Shown here: positions 1 through 9,476 of the stretch, in pieces
How the letters are laid out: each line of letters begins with the position of its first letter
How positions within the stretch are numbered: the stretch's first letter is position 1
NCBI RefSeq assembly: GCF_030625865.1
Contig: NZ_DAOUQB010000019.1
Coordinates: 1 to 57,354 of the forward strand
Direction: 5' to 3'
Source: Anaerotignum sp.
GTDB lineage: Bacteria > Bacillota > Clostridia > Lachnospirales > Anaerotignaceae
Length of the DNA stretch: 57,354 bases
The notes under the pieces: generated by a model
What the model was told of the DNA's origin: nothing
Database searches by the model: none
The model's input: only the letters and a program-made list of their open reading frames with translations
Made by a program: the position numbers and the translations under genes

Positions 1-369
1 ATAAAATATTTTGCTAAAGAGGATATTCCCACCAATGCAACCATTGTTTTTGAACAAGTCATAGCCATTGACTTTGAAGTGAATTGCTTTGATAATTTCA
101 TTGGTGCAGAGTTATTTGGACTTTATGAAATTTTTGATCCCGCAGCAAAAATCAGCCTGATGGAAAAAATATTTAAGAATCGCTTGGAAGGGTACTTATA
201 CCATGGGAATTATGATTATGACCCCCATGAAAAAAATGATATGCTAAATTTCCGAGAACCCGTTGAAGAAATGATACATTCCATCAATAACTATCACCTA
301 TATCAACAGCAAACACAAGGTGGAATTTATTACATCCTAGCGGCAAATTATAGACTTATTTGCAAATAA
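1..369 (+). CDS. C-terminal part of an unidentified protein (5' end outside window)
   Basis: The frame is open from the first base and ends with a stop at 367-369, so this is the last 122 codons of a gene starting upstream. A GTG at 79 could be read as a start, but the frame is uninterrupted before it and has no ribosome binding site, so truncation by the window edge is more likely. The visible part is soluble, rich in Asn, Tyr and acidic residues, with no membrane segment. I do not recognise the family. A perfect hairpin follows 18 bases after the stop. Confidence 0.6.
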   Translation: MKYFAKEDIPTNATIVFEQVIAIDFEVNCFDNFIGAELFGLYEIFDPAAKISLMEKIFKNRLEGYLYHGNYDYDPHEKNDMLNFREPVEEMIHSINNYHLYQQQTQGGIYYILAANYRLICK

Positions 370-386
370 TATAGAAACAGACAACA

Positions 387-430
387 TATGGCGTCGAAGC
401 TTAAAGAAGCACCGACGCCATAATTTTTAA
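387..430 (+). terminator. Rho-independent terminator, possibly shared by converging genes
   Basis: The arms TATGGCGTCG (387-396) and CGACGCCATA (413-422) form a perfect 10-bp stem, followed by ATTTTTAA on the plus strand. It lies between the plus-strand gene ending at 369 and the minus-strand gene ending at 458. The T-run favours the plus-strand gene; use by the opposite strand is possible but less clear. Confidence 0.75.
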
Positions 431-457
431 ACACTTTCCATATATATAAAGCCTTTT

Positions 458-1174
458 CTATTTTTCCCAAACATTAGGTCTATCGGGAAAAACAATCATA
501 CCAAAACCATTTACGTCTGATAATTTGGTAATTAAAGCTTCTGTGCCCTTCTCTTGTTTCCCCTCAATCTCTTCTTTGTATAAGGGAATCAACGTATAAA
601 AGTTAATTTGTGTTCCGTCTTTTCCCCGCAAAATGCTGATTTCTTCTTGCAATGAACCTAGCATTACCCCGCAAAGCTTGGTGCTTTCATCATAAGGAAC
701 ATAATCATCGGAGTTGGAAACCGTATGGCCAAAGGCAATCCATGTATGATATTCATGGGGAAAATAAGCCAGATACTTCATTAAATTCACAGGCCACCAT
801 AAACGATTATCCACCTTGCCATCTTCAGGAATTGGTAAACTCCATTCCGCAGGCAACAGTAACATTAACTCCCCTCGTTCCAAATCTTTGAATTTGGGCA
901 ATAAATCTTCCGGCAAAGTCATTGGCAATGCACTCATCCCTACTGTATAGAGAACATGAAAATCCTTTTTTGTAGGCGCCTCTAATAGATGAATATCTAT
1001 TTGCAAAAAATCGGAATTCTGCTCATAAAAAACACGCTCCTCACGATCAGGGAATAGCGTTTTCATATGCTTATCAATTTCCTTCTCGTAGGCTGTTTTT
1101 CGAACAGGTCTTTTTTTATCTGTTTTTTTCGGCTCTTTATAATGAACCTCAGAAAAATTTTTATGATTTTCCAT
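458..1174 (-). CDS. Suppressor-of-fused (SUFU) domain protein
   Basis: A 238-residue soluble protein with a basic, Lys-rich first 30 residues followed by a suppressor-of-fused-type domain. Family-like marks are the MSALPMTLP stretch, the W-PVNLMKYLA segment, FGHTVSNSDDY and the closing FPDRPNVWEK. Bacterial SUFU-domain proteins are common but poorly characterised; several act as immunity or accessory proteins in polymorphic-toxin loci, while others stand alone. This one sits 11 bases downstream of ftsY in the same direction and is probably its last co-transcribed gene. GGGAGGGG precedes the ATG at 1174. No toxin gene is visible nearby, so its role is unknown. Confidence 0.75.
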   Translation of the reverse strand: MENHKNFSEVHYKEPKKTDKKRPVRKTAYEKEIDKHMKTLFPDREERVFYEQNSDFLQIDIHLLEAPTKKDFHVLYTVGMSALPMTLPEDLLPKFKDLERGELMLLLPAEWSLPIPEDGKVDNRLWWPVNLMKYLAYFPHEYHTWIAFGHTVSNSDDYVPYDESTKLCGVMLGSLQEEISILRGKDGTQINFYTLIPLYKEEIEGKQEKGTEALITKLSDVNGFGMIVFPDRPNVWEK

Positions 1175-1185
1175 GGTACCCCTCC

Positions 1186-2736
1186 CTATTCCCCGAATAA
1201 TGCTTTGGCAAACTCTCTGGCATCGAATTTCTGCAAATCATTTATACTTTCCCCAACGCCTATATAGCGTACAGGAATTTGCAATTCGCTTTTAATGGCA
1301 ACTACAATACCGCCCTTCGCCGTACCGTCCAGCTTTGTCAATACAATTCCAGTAATATCTGCAACCTCTTGGAACAGCTTTGCCTGTTGCAGCGCATTTT
1401 GCCCTGTTGTAGAATCCAGAACCAAATAGACCTCTTTATGGGCTTGGGGATGCTCTCTTTCGATAACCTTTCCAATTTTACGCAACTCTTCCATAAGATT
1501 CTTTTTATTATGCAAACGTCCTGCAGTATCACAAATTAACAGATCACATTTCTGTTCTCTTGCCGCATGAACTGCATCAAATACCACTGCGGCAGGATCA
1601 GAGTTTTCCTCATGCTTAATCACCTCAATCTGAGACCGCTGACCCCAAACCTCAAGCTGGTCAATGGCCGCCGCACGAAAAGTATCCGCCGCCGCCAATA
1701 AAACAGAACGACCCTCTGCCTTATAACGACTTGCCAGTTTACCGATAGTCGTGGTTTTTCCAACGCCGTTTACACCAATAACAAGGATAACCGATGGGTT
1801 TGGAAGACACTCTTCTTCCTGAACCCCCTCTGATAATATGGCAGTAATTTCATCTGCAAGCATTCCTTTTATTAAGGAAGGATCCGTTGCATGCTCTTTT
1901 TTAACACGCTTGCGCAAGTTTTCCACAATGTTCATTGTCGTTTGCACACCCATATCTGCCATAATCAGGGCTTCCTCAAGTTCCTCGAACAAATCCTCAT
2001 CAATTTTCGTAAAACCGCCTAACACAGCATCCACGCCACCCATGATGTTTTTTCGCGTTTTATCGAGACCTGCTTTCAACTTTGCAAAAAAGCCCAGCTT
2101 TTTTTCTTCCGGCTGGGGTTCCATGTCCACAGGCATTTCCACCGAATCTTCCTCTTTGTCCTGATCAGGCTCTATGGCTACAGGCTCTTCCTGAAAATCT
2201 ACCTTTTCTGCTTTCTCCTCTTGCAAGGCTTCTCCAACAAAGTCTGTTAATTCCTCCAAAAAGGCTTCTGCTTCCTCTGCTGTTTCTTCTACAAAGCAAT
2301 CCCCCTGTGTCGTTGTAACCATGAGCTCTTCTTCCCCGTTTGGCTTTTCAAGCATTTCCGTTGCCAAATCCGAAACAGCCTCAACAAAGGCAATGGCTTC
2401 TTCGTCGTTTTGTGACGTAAATGCCTCTCCATTATCCATGGTGATTTCTATTTCCGTCTCTTCCTGTAAAGCATCCGCTGCTTGCTCTGTTTCTTGATAT
2501 AGGGTATCCTCGTTGGCACGGAAAATTTGAATGTTTTCCGCTCCCATTGCCTTGCCAACAGCCTGATTCACAGCAGTCGTTTTATCAATGCCCTCTTCGA
2601 CCTCCAAAACAAATCCCGGGGCTTCATCCTGAGGCGTTTCAACCTCAATCCCGTCCATTTCCATTACGCCCTCTTTGTTTTCTTCCGGCAAAGGTTCTTC
2701 TTGTGTTTTTTTCTTAAAAAAATCAAATAATCCCAT
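1186..2736 (-). CDS. ftsY: FtsY, signal recognition particle receptor GTPase
   Basis: The SRP receptor docks Ffh-ribosome complexes at the membrane and hydrolyses GTP to hand nascent chains to SecYEG. The C-terminal 300 residues carry the NG domain: G1 GVNGVGKTTTIGKLA, the DTFRAAA motif, DTAGR and TKLDGTAKGG. An acidic A domain of over 200 residues precedes it, long for the family. It contains two tandem copies of a roughly 32-residue unit (about residues 98-129 and 140-171). I place the start at the ATG at 2736 (MGLFDFFKKK), because AGAGGTG lies at proper distance from it; a GTG at 2745 overlaps that Shine-Dalgarno. It follows smc by 20 bases, the common smc-ftsY order. Confidence 0.96.
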   Translation of the reverse strand: MGLFDFFKKKTQEEPLPEENKEGVMEMDGIEVETPQDEAPGFVLEVEEGIDKTTAVNQAVGKAMGAENIQIFRANEDTLYQETEQAADALQEETEIEITMDNGEAFTSQNDEEAIAFVEAVSDLATEMLEKPNGEEELMVTTTQGDCFVEETAEEAEAFLEELTDFVGEALQEEKAEKVDFQEEPVAIEPDQDKEEDSVEMPVDMEPQPEEKKLGFFAKLKAGLDKTRKNIMGGVDAVLGGFTKIDEDLFEELEEALIMADMGVQTTMNIVENLRKRVKKEHATDPSLIKGMLADEITAILSEGVQEEECLPNPSVILVIGVNGVGKTTTIGKLASRYKAEGRSVLLAAADTFRAAAIDQLEVWGQRSQIEVIKHEENSDPAAVVFDAVHAAREQKCDLLICDTAGRLHNKKNLMEELRKIGKVIEREHPQAHKEVYLVLDSTTGQNALQQAKLFQEVADITGIVLTKLDGTAKGGIVVAIKSELQIPVRYIGVGESINDLQKFDAREFAKALFGE

Positions 2737-2765
2737 TGTTTTCACCTCTAACTCTATATTTCCAA

Positions 2766-5700
2766 TTACATCGCATCTTGCACTGAAAAGTCCACTGATA
2801 TTAATTTGGATATCCCTTTTTCCTGCATAGTTACACCATACATTACATCCGCATATTCCATGGTACCCTTTCTATGGGTTATTACAATAAACTGCGTATC
2901 TTTAGCAAATTTCTTTAAATACTGGGCAAACCTACTTACATTTGCATCATCCAACGCTGCCTCAATTTCATCCAAAATGCAAAAGGGAGATGGCTTCATG
3001 TGCAAAATAGAGAACAAAATTGCAATTGCCGTTAATGCTCTCTCACCGCCGGAAAGTAGTTGCATATTTTGCAAATTTTTACCGGGGGGCTGGGCCACAA
3101 TTTCAATGGGTGATTCCAGCACTCGTTCTGTATCCAGCAATCTCAAGTACGCCTTGCCGCCACCGAACATTTCTTGGAATACACGACTAAAGTTCTGAGA
3201 AATCACCTGAAATTGCTCTCTAAACTGCTTTTCCATCAACATAGAAAGCTCATCAATAATTCCCCTAAGTTTCTCTTCTGCCTCAATAATATCCGCCCTT
3301 TGCTGGGTCAAAAATCCATATCTTTCCTTCACTTCTTTGAATTGCTCAATTGCGGCAACATTTACATCTCCTAAAGTACGAATATCCGTCCTTATTTCCT
3401 TCACAGAACGGCTTACCTCAGCATTTTGTCTACCTTCTGTATATTCCTGGGCCATGCGATAGGTCATTTCATATTCTTCCCACATTTGGGCAGTAATGCG
3501 TATTTTTTCTTCCTCTATCTTCTCTCTTTTTGTTTCAAGGCGGAATAACTCATTTTCCATCTGCCGCGCAGACTCCCTCACTTCTGTCCCTCTTTGTTCC
3601 ATTGTTTCAGACTCTTGGGTGATACTTATTTTTTCTTCTGCAATTTTTCCATATGCATCTTGCAAAACAATCACCTTGTTATCCAATGCACAAGACTCTT
3701 CCTGCAACTTTATTTTTTGGTTTTCCTTCGTCTCACTACTTTGTACAAAAAAAGCGACTTTTTTCTCTGCTTCTTTTATTTGCTGTAATAAGCTTTGATT
3801 TTCTGTATTTAGTCTCAAAATAGTTTCTTCAATATTGGAAATGCTCTGACTATTCTTGGAAATACTGATTCGAATCCCCGTAATTTCTTCCATTAGAGTA
3901 TCACGTTTTCCCTTTTCACCGGTTAAACTATCCTGAAACTTTAAAAGCTCTGCATTCACTTCCTCTATTTTGCTTTCGGAAAGTGCAAAGGCATCTTTAC
4001 TTGACTGAATATCTTTCTCCGCCCTTGATAGTTGCTCTTTCAACTGATTTTCCTCTAATACAATTAGTTGTAATCGCTCTTTGTTTTCATTAAAATCATG
4101 ATTTGTTTTTTCTTTATCTCCATGGCTGCTGCTCATGGTTACGGTCATTTTTTGTAATTCTAACCTTTTTTCCACTATCTGCTCTTCAATATCCGTAATA
4201 TCCTCTTGGAAGAGGTTGAATTTTTCTCGTGAATCATTGACCACTTTTTTTGTGTTCTCTGCCTTTTCCTGCAAAGAACGGATTTCCCTACTACGGCTGA
4301 AAATATGAGCCGCTTTTTTCTGTCTGGAACCACCTGTCATGGCACCACCAGGGTTTAAAATATCACCATCCAGAGTCACCATTTTATACTGATGCTTATA
4401 TTTCTTTGCCAGTAAAACAGCCCGCTCTATATTTTCCACAATAATAGTACGCCCTAACAAGTTCTCGACTATCTGCCGATAGATTTCATCAAAATTAATC
4501 AATTCATATGCTGTTCCGATGACACCCGCCTCATCCAAAATAGATGGTCTGCCTTCAAACGTACGTCCCTTTACGGCAGAAATGGGCAGAAATGTTGCTC
4601 TTCCCAAATGATTTGCCTTTAAATATTGAATTGCCTCTCTGGCATCATCTTCCGTTTTGGTAACAACATTTTGCAACGCCCCGCCCAAGGCAGCTTCAAT
4701 GGCAACTTCATAAGTCTCATCCACTCTTAATAACTGCCCAACGGCACCACAGATTCCTCTTTTATCCTTATCAGGCAAATTCAACAGACTCTTTACGCTA
4801 TGAAAAAAGCCTTCATTTTCCTTTTCCATTTCCACCAAAACCGATAATCTGGATTGAATTTGGGAAAGGTCTTTTTCCTCCTTTGCAAGACTTACCTGTA
4901 TACGCTCCTTTTCTCTTTGAGCTTCCGCACGGTCTTGTTCTAAGGCGAGAAGTTCTTTCTCCATAAAAGAGATATTCTCTTTCATCTCTTTTTCCTGCTT
5001 CTCTAAAACCTGTATATGTATTTCAAACTGATGGAGCCTACTTTCCAAATGCGTTTTTTCAGCTTGCAGCTGATTCATACGACCAGAAAATTGTTCTCTT
5101 AACGCCTCTCGCTTGGCAATTTCACCTTTTGCCTCTGTTCCAATTTTGATTTGTTCAAATATTTCATCCTTAAACGTTTCTGCCTGTGTTTCATCACGGT
5201 GCAAAGCCGAATTTAGGGATGCATACTCGTGCTCCAATTTAGAAAGCTTGTCCTGTTGATGCTCCATTTCTATGCACAAAGCAGTATTGCGGCTGTTGCT
5301 AAGTTCCAACTGATTTTCATTTTCTGCTTTTTGCTCCTGCTTTTGTAACATTTCACCACGAATTCTCTCAAGGTTTGCCTTGTCATTTTGTTGCTGTTCC
5401 TCCGTCAGACGAATTTCGCCCTCTTTACGCTCTTTTTCCGTACGAAGATCTGTCATTTCTTGATTTTGCTGCTGTAAAAGGACATCCAATTCTTCCAATT
5501 TTGCTTTTAAACGCTGTGTATTTTTTTTACTGCTTTCGGCTTGAGCAATATAATTCTGTAACTGATTTTCAGCTACTTCTTTACTCTCAAGAAGCTTCGC
5601 TAAGTCTTGCTCCATACCGACCATATCTTTACAAAAAGATACAACCTCTGCCTGTTTCAGCTCTTCCTTAAATGCCAGATAACGCTTTGCTTTTTGGCTT

Positions 5701-6323
5701 TGCTGTTCCAAAGGCTCAAGTTGCACCTCAAGCTCCCCGATAATATCATCCACACGAACCAAATTTTGCTGTTCCCTCTCAAGTTTATTTACTGCCTCAT
5801 TCCGCCGGGTTTTGTATTTTACAATCCCTGCCGCTTCCTCGAAAATACGACGGCGTTCATCACCCTTTGAGCTTAATATTTCATCAATTCTGCCCTGACC
5901 AATGATGGAATAGCCTTCCCTGCCAACGCCCGTGTCCATAAAAAGTTCCTGAATATCCTTCAAGCGACAAGCCGTACCGTTAATCCGATACTCGCTCTCT
6001 CCCGAGCGGAATACTCTTCTGGTCACCTGAACCTCCGTATATTCTAATGGCAATTTTTGGTCCTGATTATCTATAATAATAGAAACTTCTGCAAAACCGA
6101 GAGGTTTTCTGTTTTCTGTTCCCGCAAAAATAACATCCTCCATTTTATCTCCGCGGAGGCTTTTTGCTCTTTGTTCTCCCAAAACCCAACGAACGGCATC
6201 GGAAACATTGCTTTTTCCACTGCCATTTGGCCCAACTACCGCTGTAACGCCTTGGTTAAACTCTAATTTCACTTTTTCGGGAAAGGACTTAAAGCCCTGC
6301 AGATCCAAACGTTTTAAATACAT
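2766..6323 (-). CDS. smc: SMC, chromosome condensation and segregation ATPase
   Basis: A full-length SMC of 1185 residues. The N-terminal Walker A is VVGPNGSGKSNV. Two long coiled-coil arms flank a hinge near residues 500-650 that contains GICGAVGQLL and GGAMTGGS. The C-terminal head has the signature LLSGGERALTA and Walker B FCILDEIEAALDD. SMC works with ScpA and ScpB, not seen here, to extrude DNA loops and resolve replicated origins. GAGGTG lies 5 bases before the ATG. It sits between pyrC and ftsY with small gaps, consistent with one transcript. No truncation or missing motif was seen. Confidence 0.98.
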   Translation of the reverse strand: MYLKRLDLQGFKSFPEKVKLEFNQGVTAVVGPNGSGKSNVSDAVRWVLGEQRAKSLRGDKMEDVIFAGTENRKPLGFAEVSIIIDNQDQKLPLEYTEVQVTRRVFRSGESEYRINGTACRLKDIQELFMDTGVGREGYSIIGQGRIDEILSSKGDERRRIFEEAAGIVKYKTRRNEAVNKLEREQQNLVRVDDIIGELEVQLEPLEQQSQKAKRYLAFKEELKQAEVVSFCKDMVGMEQDLAKLLESKEVAENQLQNYIAQAESSKKNTQRLKAKLEELDVLLQQQNQEMTDLRTEKERKEGEIRLTEEQQQNDKANLERIRGEMLQKQEQKAENENQLELSNSRNTALCIEMEHQQDKLSKLEHEYASLNSALHRDETQAETFKDEIFEQIKIGTEAKGEIAKREALREQFSGRMNQLQAEKTHLESRLHQFEIHIQVLEKQEKEMKENISFMEKELLALEQDRAEAQREKERIQVSLAKEEKDLSQIQSRLSVLVEMEKENEGFFHSVKSLLNLPDKDKRGICGAVGQLLRVDETYEVAIEAALGGALQNVVTKTEDDAREAIQYLKANHLGRATFLPISAVKGRTFEGRPSILDEAGVIGTAYELINFDEIYRQIVENLLGRTIIVENIERAVLLAKKYKHQYKMVTLDGDILNPGGAMTGGSRQKKAAHIFSRSREIRSLQEKAENTKKVVNDSREKFNLFQEDITDIEEQIVEKRLELQKMTVTMSSSHGDKEKTNHDFNENKERLQLIVLEENQLKEQLSRAEKDIQSSKDAFALSESKIEEVNAELLKFQDSLTGEKGKRDTLMEEITGIRISISKNSQSISNIEETILRLNTENQSLLQQIKEAEKKVAFFVQSSETKENQKIKLQEESCALDNKVIVLQDAYGKIAEEKISITQESETMEQRGTEVRESARQMENELFRLETKREKIEEEKIRITAQMWEEYEMTYRMAQEYTEGRQNAEVSRSVKEIRTDIRTLGDVNVAAIEQFKEVKERYGFLTQQRADIIEAEEKLRGIIDELSMLMEKQFREQFQVISQNFSRVFQEMFGGGKAYLRLLDTERVLESPIEIVAQPPGKNLQNMQLLSGGERALTAIAILFSILHMKPSPFCILDEIEAALDDANVSRFAQYLKKFAKDTQFIVITHRKGTMEYADVMYGVTMQEKGISKLISVDFSVQDAM

Positions 6324-6345
6324 CGCTGCACCTCATTTATTTCTA

Positions 6346-7617
6346 TTACATAATTAATTTCCCGCCTACCATGGTATAAATCACTCTGCCTCGTACTTCC
6401 CAATCCGCAAAGGGTGAAAATTTTGCTTTTGATGCAAAATGCTTGGGATCAATGCGATAACTTTGGCGCAAATCCACCACAATCAAATCCGCATCTTTTC
6501 CCTTTGCAATATGCCCTTTATTCTCCAGCTTTAATATCTCCGCAGGTTTTGTACTCATCAACTCAACTAATTTGGAAAAAGTTATTATCCCCGTTTTTAC
6601 CAAGCCTGTATAGCTTAAAGAAAATGCTGTTTCCAAAGATGAAATTCCATAATCAGCACTGGTAAATACCCTATTTTTGTCTCCCTCATTCGATGGGCTA
6701 TGCCCAGAAGCAATGACCTCAATGCTTCCATCGGCAATGCCATTTAATATCGCCTCCACGTCATCCTTGGTACGTAAAGGGGGATTTACTTTTGCTAAGG
6801 CATTATAATTTTCCACTTCTTCTTCCGTCAAAAGGAAATAGTGAGGACAAGTTTCCCCGGTTACCTTGGCACCTCTTCTTTTTGCCTCCCGAATTAATTG
6901 GGCAGAGCCTTTTGTACTGACATGGGCAACATGAAGCCTTGCTCCTGTATTTTCCGCAAGAATAATATTTCTGGCCACCATGACTTCTTCTGCCTCTCTC
7001 GGCATACCGGCCAAACCCAAGCAAGATGCCACAAATCCTTCGTTCATTACGCCACTGCCTGATAGTCCTCTATCCTCACAATGGGTAATCACAAGCATAT
7101 CAAACATTTTCACATAAAGCATCACATTTCGTAAGAAAGACGCCTCATCCGTAAACTCATCGCCATCGGAAACGCCAACGATTCCAGCATCAAACATCTC
7201 TCCAATTTCAGCCATTTCCTGTCCTTTGCAACCAATGGACATGCTGCCATAGGGGTATATATTCACCAAAGAATGATTTTTTGATTTCGATACAATGTAT
7301 TCCACAACTGTTTTATTATCAATCACAGGATCGGTATTGGGCTCGCAGGTAATTGTGGTAAAGCCCCCTCTTGCCGCGCTACGGGAAACTGTTTCAATAT
7401 TTTCCAAATATTCAAACCCCGGGTCGCAAATATTACAGTGCATATCAATAAGCCCCGGTAAGACCGTATTTCCACCAATATCCATTATTTTTGCATCGCT
7501 TATTTCTAGATTCTTGCCTACTTCTTCGATAATGCCGTTTACCACATAAATATCATATAATTCATCTTCTCGAAAACCCGGAGATACGATATAGCAATTT
7601 TTCAATAATGTTTTCAC
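6346..7617 (-). CDS. pyrC: Dihydroorotase-family protein PyrC, with altered catalytic residues
   Basis: A 423-residue class I dihydroorotase-like amidohydrolase; dihydroorotase closes carbamoyl-aspartate to dihydroorotate in pyrimidine synthesis. The fold marks are present: PGLIDMH, EPNTDPV, HCED, LHVAHVST, CPHYFLL, KVNPPLRT. Key positions differ from active enzymes. The usual DxHxHxR metal site reads DMHCNIC (residues 58-64), losing the second His and the Arg. The usual TDHAPH site reads SGHSPS, losing the catalytic Asp. This resembles the non-catalytic PyrC' subunits that scaffold some aspartate carbamoyltransferases. The ATG overlaps the pyrB stop by 4 bases, so translation is probably coupled. 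Homology is certain; activity is doubtful. Confidence 0.88.
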   Translation of the reverse strand: MKTLLKNCYIVSPGFREDELYDIYVVNGIIEEVGKNLEISDAKIMDIGGNTVLPGLIDMHCNICDPGFEYLENIETVSRSAARGGFTTITCEPNTDPVIDNKTVVEYIVSKSKNHSLVNIYPYGSMSIGCKGQEMAEIGEMFDAGIVGVSDGDEFTDEASFLRNVMLYVKMFDMLVITHCEDRGLSGSGVMNEGFVASCLGLAGMPREAEEVMVARNIILAENTGARLHVAHVSTKGSAQLIREAKRRGAKVTGETCPHYFLLTEEEVENYNALAKVNPPLRTKDDVEAILNGIADGSIEVIASGHSPSNEGDKNRVFTSADYGISSLETAFSLSYTGLVKTGIITFSKLVELMSTKPAEILKLENKGHIAKGKDADLIVVDLRQSYRIDPKHFASKAKFSPFADWEVRGRVIYTMVGGKLIM

Positions 7618-8543
7618 CGAAAAGCACCTCCGATTTGAGTCAAATTATAATAAATTGCCATTCTAACAGCAACACTATTGGCAATTTGATCATTAATAAT
7701 ACATTGGGGACCATTAATCACGCCGGCTGAAATCTCAATTCCACGGCGAATAGGGCCCGGATGCATGACGATGGCATCTTTTTTTGCATAGCGCAACAAA
7801 GCTTCATCAATACGGAAAAATTTTTTGTATTCATCTAAGGAGGGCAAAACCATAGAATTTTGACTGAATTTATGCATCCGAGTGGTTAAAATAACGTCAG
7901 CATTATTCAACGCCTCACGGGCATCATAATAAACATCCACGCCAAACTTTTCTATTTCAGGGGAAATCAAGGTAGGAGGTCCTGAAACTCGAACTTCAGC
8001 CCCAAGCTTGGTCAGTGCCCAAATATTGCTTTTGGATACACGACTATGAATCAAATCTCCAACGATGGCAACCCTTAGCCCCTCAAAACCGCCTTTTTGC
8101 TCTTTAATTGTCATTAAGTCCAGTAAGGACTGCCCCGGGTTTTCGTTAAAACCATCTCCTGCATTGATTACAGATGCCTCAACCGCACTTGCCAGGAGCT
8201 GAGGTGCTCCCGCATTAGGATGGCGCAAAATAATAAAATCTGCCCCCATCTGATCTACCAACTGGCCCATGTCCAAAAGACTGTCAAATTCCTTATTTTG
8301 AATGGAACTGGTCATATCAACCACACTGGCGCTTAAATGCCTCGCCGCTAATTCATAAGAAAGCCTTGCCCTTGCACTAGGCTCATAAAACAAAATAATA
8401 ACTGACTTTCCTCTTAAATGGGGTGATGTTTTATCTTTTTGGTTTAAAATATATTTCATCGTTTCTGCCGTACCAAGAATATATCGTATATCGTCCGCAG
8501 ACAGGTCTTTTAGACCAAAAAAATCCTTTTTTATCAGCGGCAT
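7614..8543 (-). CDS. pyrB: Aspartate carbamoyltransferase-family protein PyrB, with altered active site
   Basis: A 309-residue protein with the overall sequence of catalytic ATCase chains, which join carbamoyl phosphate and aspartate. Conserved parts include RHPNAGAP, NAGDG, the GDLIHSRVSKSNIWAL block and MHPGP. The carbamoyl-phosphate loop, normally STRTR, reads SARAR (56-60). The normal HPTQ reads NPGQ (135-138). The PxNRG motif reads PIRRG. The 80s-loop Lys appears shifted in SSIQNKE. These are residues that bind substrate in the E. coli enzyme, so the protein may be a weak, specialised or inactive paralogue. GGAGG precedes the ATG at 8543. No PyrI regulatory chain is nearby. Confidence 0.88.
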   Translation of the reverse strand: MPLIKKDFFGLKDLSADDIRYILGTAETMKYILNQKDKTSPHLRGKSVIILFYEPSARARLSYELAARHLSASVVDMTSSIQNKEFDSLLDMGQLVDQMGADFIILRHPNAGAPQLLASAVEASVINAGDGFNENPGQSLLDLMTIKEQKGGFEGLRVAIVGDLIHSRVSKSNIWALTKLGAEVRVSGPPTLISPEIEKFGVDVYYDAREALNNADVILTTRMHKFSQNSMVLPSLDEYKKFFRIDEALLRYAKKDAIVMHPGPIRRGIEISAGVINGPQCIINDQIANSVAVRMAIYYNLTQIGGAFR

Positions 8544-8560
8544 TTTTGACCCTCCTAAAC

Positions 8561-9475
8561 TTAAACTTTCAAGCGCATCAGTAACTTTTCAAAATTTTCC
8601 GGTAAAGGTGCCTCAAATTCCATATATTGTCCTGTTCCAGGATGAATAAACCCCAAAACCCTGGCATGCAAAGCCTGTCCATCCAAGTGAAATGGTTGCT
8701 TTTTGGGACCATATACCATATCTCCCAAAAGAGGATGTCCAATAAACGTCATGTGCACACGAATTTGATGGGTTCTCCCCGTTTCCAGCTGTGCCTCAAT
8801 TAAAGTGTAATTACCCATACGTTCTAAGACTCGATAATGGGTTACCGCTCTGCGACTATGCTTTTGTGTTACCGCCATCTTCTTTCGATCCAGCGGGTTT
8901 CTACCAATGGGTTGATCCACTATTCCTTCTTCCTCCTGAAAACCGTTAAAAACAACGGCATTATACTTTCTGGTAATGCTATGCTCTGCCAACTGCTCTG
9001 CCAAGGCTTGATGGGTAACGTCATTTTTTGCAATCATTAAAACCCCAGAGGTATCCTTATCAATACGATGCACAATTCCTGGACGTTTTTCCCCATTGAT
9101 TCCCGAAAGCTCATCTCTGCAATGGTATAGCAACGCATTTACCAAAGTACCTGTCATATGCCCGGGTGCAGGATGAACCACCATACCCTGAGGCTTATTA
9201 ATAACTATAACATCTTTATCCTCATACAGAATATCCAGGGGGATATTTTCCGGCAAAATTTCCACTGCCTTTGCTTCAGGAACTTCAACATCTATGATAT
9301 CTTTTTCTCGTAGTTTATAATTCGCCTTTACAGCAGCACCGTTTAAGCGGATGTGGCCTTCTTCAATCAATCGTTGCACTCCACTTCGGGATAGGCTCTC
9401 CATATTTTCAGCAATAAAAACATCTATACGGCAACCAGCATCTTCCTGTTCTGCCCCAAATGTAAAATATTCCAT
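8561..9475 (-). CDS. rluD: RluD-family 23S rRNA pseudouridine synthase
   Basis: An RluA/RluD-type pseudouridine synthase of about 304 residues; the family isomerises uridines in 23S rRNA helix 69. The N-terminus has an S4 RNA-binding domain (SRSGVQRLIEEGHIRLNG). The catalytic domain carries GIVHRIDKDTSGVLMIAK with the catalytic Asp, and ETGRTHQIRVHM near the end. I prefer the ATG at 9475, because the AAGGATG that could serve as Shine-Dalgarno overlaps the alternative ATG at 9484. It begins just after the lspA stop, so the two genes are coupled. Confidence 0.93.
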   Translation of the reverse strand: MEYFTFGAEQEDAGCRIDVFIAENMESLSRSGVQRLIEEGHIRLNGAAVKANYKLREKDIIDVEVPEAKAVEILPENIPLDILYEDKDVIVINKPQGMVVHPAPGHMTGTLVNALLYHCRDELSGINGEKRPGIVHRIDKDTSGVLMIAKNDVTHQALAEQLAEHSITRKYNAVVFNGFQEEEGIVDQPIGRNPLDRKKMAVTQKHSRRAVTHYRVLERMGNYTLIEAQLETGRTHQIRVHMTFIGHPLLGDMVYGPKKQPFHLDGQALHARVLGFIHPGTGQYMEFEAPLPENFEKLLMRLKV

Positions 9476-9476
9476 A

